Source: Phytophthora hibernalis
Taxonomy: Eukaryota; Oomycota; Peronosporomycetes; Peronosporales; Peronosporaceae
Assembly (NCBI GenBank): GCA_012656075.1
Contig: JAAKBF010000064.1
Coordinates: 62,001-126,000 of the forward strand
Reading direction: 5' to 3'
Length of the DNA stretch: 64,000 nucleotides
Made by a program: the position numbers and the translations under genes. The notes beneath the pieces are model-generated. The model was not told where the DNA came from. It did not search any database and saw nothing but the letters and a program-made list of their open reading frames with translations. Of the stretch, positions 62,080 through 64,000 are shown piece after piece. Every line of letters begins with the position of its first letter. The first letter of the stretch is position 1.

Positions 62080-63874
62080 CTATCGTTGCAAACCTTGCTG
62101 GTGCTGAGCGTCTCGTTCATATGCTTCAATTTGAAGGCAAAGGGAGAATAGTACATGCAATGACTGCACATAATTGCCTTCGAAGACGGGAATATCCAGC
62201 ATAACACAGCTAATCTTCGCCAACTCCTTCAAATTCACATCCAGCTTGGAAGCGCAGGGATAGCACCACCTCGGGCTGCTACGAATTTCTCGAATTCTTC
62301 TGGCCACAGCTCCATCAGCTGAGAGAGCGACGGCATGAGCTGCTTGTAGTTCACTTGCGCCAGGGGCTTTGTCCTCTGTACCTTTTCAACGCTGGTGATC
62401 CATTGATCGATCTCTTGTGGTCGCTGTGCTGCCCACTCGATACTTCGTACAACTTCGTTTCTGCTACGAAGTTTGCTCTGATGTGTCATGCTCACCTTCA
62501 TGATTAATTCCAGCTCAGCAACATTAGCGTCTCCTGACGGTTCTCGCAACACCATCACGCCAACGTTGTCCTCTTTCTTGTCTGGCCGCGGAATCTGACC
62601 AAAGCACAAGTAATGGACGGATTAATACAAAAGGTAAACTCTTCGTAGTATATGAGAAGAGGAACTAAATACCAACCTTGATTCCGTCAAACGGCAAGCC
62701 TACCGATGGGGTAAATTCCGGTAGGAACGGCTCCAACCGCGTTTCAATCTCGATGTCTTCTGGCGTGTAAGCGTCTGTTAGCTATCAACAGCGCAAACGC
62801 AACGTGATAAGTACCATGCTAAAGGACAGCTCATTTCTAACCCGGGGTGCTAGCGACATCTCAAATCAAAAACCCGTGCAATCGTGCGAATAAACCACTC
62901 ACACTGAATAATTCTTCCACATCTTGAGGCACCGGTACTTTGTATTGCCGCTTGTATGTTCCTCCGCGCGAATAACTTTCGTGGTTTTTGCTAGCTGTGC
63001 GTATGCTGGAAGTATCTCGCCTTGACACAGAATCTTTTGTAAATGTCGAGGGTGGAAAACTCGCACCTGCAAGAGTAGTCGTTCCTTCAAATTGCTGAAA
63101 GAAATCACTGGGTATGACATCTCGATATTTCTCAAGATCTTTTGCGGCGGTCTTGGGCCGACCTGAAGCAGAACGCTCCATCTCCAACTGCAACCGATTC
63201 CGATCACGTGTTTTTCTATCCACATCGCTGTCCTCGTCGTCCTCGGAGGAGCTGGATGAGTTGAATTCAGCCGCACGCGGCTGCTCCATTTCTTTGACTT
63301 CATATTCGTCATCATTCGCTCCGTCAAAACTGGTTGCAGCCTTCAAGTCTGACCGTACTGGTGAAAATCTAGCTTCAAAATCTGCGGCCCCTGCTTGCAA
63401 TTTCTACCGCAAGAAAACGGGTTTTAGCGCAAATACCAGTCCAAACAGCAAAGCAAGACAACGCACCTGTGCAATGGGACTTCCCGGGATCTCCGGAGGT
63501 TCGTCCGAGTCTTCGTCCGAGCTCTCCTCCACCTTCACCGATCGATCGTTGCGGGTGCCGCCGTCAACAAAATTTTCCTCCTCACTGCAACTATCACTGC
63601 TCACGTGTCCGTCACCACTACTTTCACTGCTACTGGAACCAGCACGCACTGCACAAACCAACACGACAAGTACCGGTACAAGTTAAAACCCGGTAGGAAG
63701 CTGAAAAAATACACAAAAGTGGACCCGTACACCGTCGGTTCATGGGCGAAGACGCAGCGGAGTCCACACTGTCAACGTACCACCTCAACCATTCAGCCCA
63801 GCTCTACCAAACTCTATGCAATTGCCCACCCACCTCACTTGCATTGTGTCCTCCAGCTCGTGCGCCTCGTCCAT
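62080..63874 (-). CDS. IFT46: Intraflagellar transport protein IFT46
   Basis: Exons 63403-62903, 62781-62677 and 62594-62080 are firm, with introns 62782-62902 (121 nt) and 62595-62676 (82 nt). Intron 63404-63466 joins an upstream exon ending 63467. The first exon (63874-63834) and its splice to 63632 are my best reading and uncertain. IFT46 blocks visible are VPQDVEELFS, YTPEDIEIETRLEPFLPEFT, IPRPDKKEDNVGV, QWITSVEKVQ...MPSLSQLMELWPEEFEKFV and CVMLDIPV...VQSLHVLFSL. The N terminus is acidic and Ser-rich, as usual. The protein stabilises IFT-B and carries dynein-arm cargo into flagella. A frame change at about 62246 (AA, one base short) sits before the last block. It implies a zoospore-forming organism. 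Confidence 0.85.
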
Positions 63875-63903
63875 ACTCTGCAGACAGATAGACATCATCC
63901 CAG

Positions 63904-63969
63904 TCAAAACCCATAGTGCAACACCAACGCTGCAATCTCCCTCGCCTCATCCTGCAGCACCACCTTCTC
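63904..63969 (-). CDS. Terminal exon of an unidentified gene
   Basis: After an acceptor (TTTGTGTTGCAG, AG at 63971-63970) the minus strand encodes EKVVLQDEAREIAALVLHYGF and TGA at 63906-63904. Only 22 codons are seen, helical and acidic, with no family assignment. The gene body lies beyond the right edge. The stop is 29 bp from the proposed IFT46 start, so the two would be nearly contiguous. Confidence 0.35.
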   Translation of the reverse strand, partial: EKVVLQDEAREIAALVLHYGF

Positions 63970-64000
63970 CTGCAACACAAAGCACGCAAACCATCAGCAA

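Noticed and set aside
1..64000. RXLR or CRN effector, rRNA, CRISPR array
   Set aside because: I looked for signal peptide plus RXLR-EER, for LFLAK-type starts, for rRNA-like blocks and for regularly spaced identical repeats with unique spacers, and found none that hold.

Overview
The window looks like nuclear DNA of a plant-pathogenic or saprotrophic oomycete, most likely Phytophthora or a close relative. Supporting signs are short GT-AG introns (58-135 nt), compact genes about 50-55% GC with promoters of little more than 100 bp, an IFT46 gene (flagellated zoospores), a temptin-like secreted protein, a stramenopile-style 'DFN' kinase, and heavy Gypsy/Copia load. There are no bacterial features, no CRISPR, and no RXLR or CRN effector that I recognise.

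Layout. 1-2050: end of an Arg-rich ORF, a degenerate short-unit repeat, and two Helitron-like 3' ends. 2051-20 kb: a gene-rich block. It holds a PX-RING E3 gene and its decayed tandem copy separated by a Harbinger-type MITE, a membrane-anchored atypical kinase, a WDTC1/DCAF9 homologue, a CotH-family membrane protein, an F-box/C2H2 protein, an SLC35C2-like transporter, a PAAF1 homologue and a damaged PDZ/coiled-coil gene. 19.8-50.4 kb: a retrotransposon nest. It contains a broken unknown gene (about 22-23.3 kb), Gypsy A (+, truncated), the 3' end of Gypsy C (-), a second Gypsy family D (+, GATC-rich), and Gypsy B (+) with LTRs. B and C each carry an additional antisense ORF between the chromodomain and the 3' LTR. 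In C that ORF has a clear spliceosomal intron. 50.4-55.3 kb: an interrupted gene remnant, a strong 36-bp-arm hairpin, a foldback repeat, the temptin-like gene, direct and inverted repeats, and a MULE fragment. 55.36-60.16 kb: a very young Copia element with identical 355-bp LTRs and an ATATG target duplication. 60.9-64 kb: a 59-aa membrane protein, a Mid1/FAM155-like channel subunit, IFT46, and the last exon of another gene.

Working together. The host genes are mostly housekeeping and regulatory and form no operon. Several are arranged head to head (kinase/WDTC1, PAAF1/PDZ). Recurrent themes are ubiquitin-proteasome functions (PX-RING, WDTC1, F-box, PAAF1) and membrane/secretory functions (kinase, CotH, SLC35, temptin, Mid1).

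Main caveat. Nearly every long gene, and the young Copia element, has one or more single-base frameshifts at short homopolymers, and two near-identical LTRs differ in the stretch compared only by homopolymer length. Many of the 'breaks' are therefore probably uncorrected sequencing errors. I annotate whole genes across them and mark the positions.
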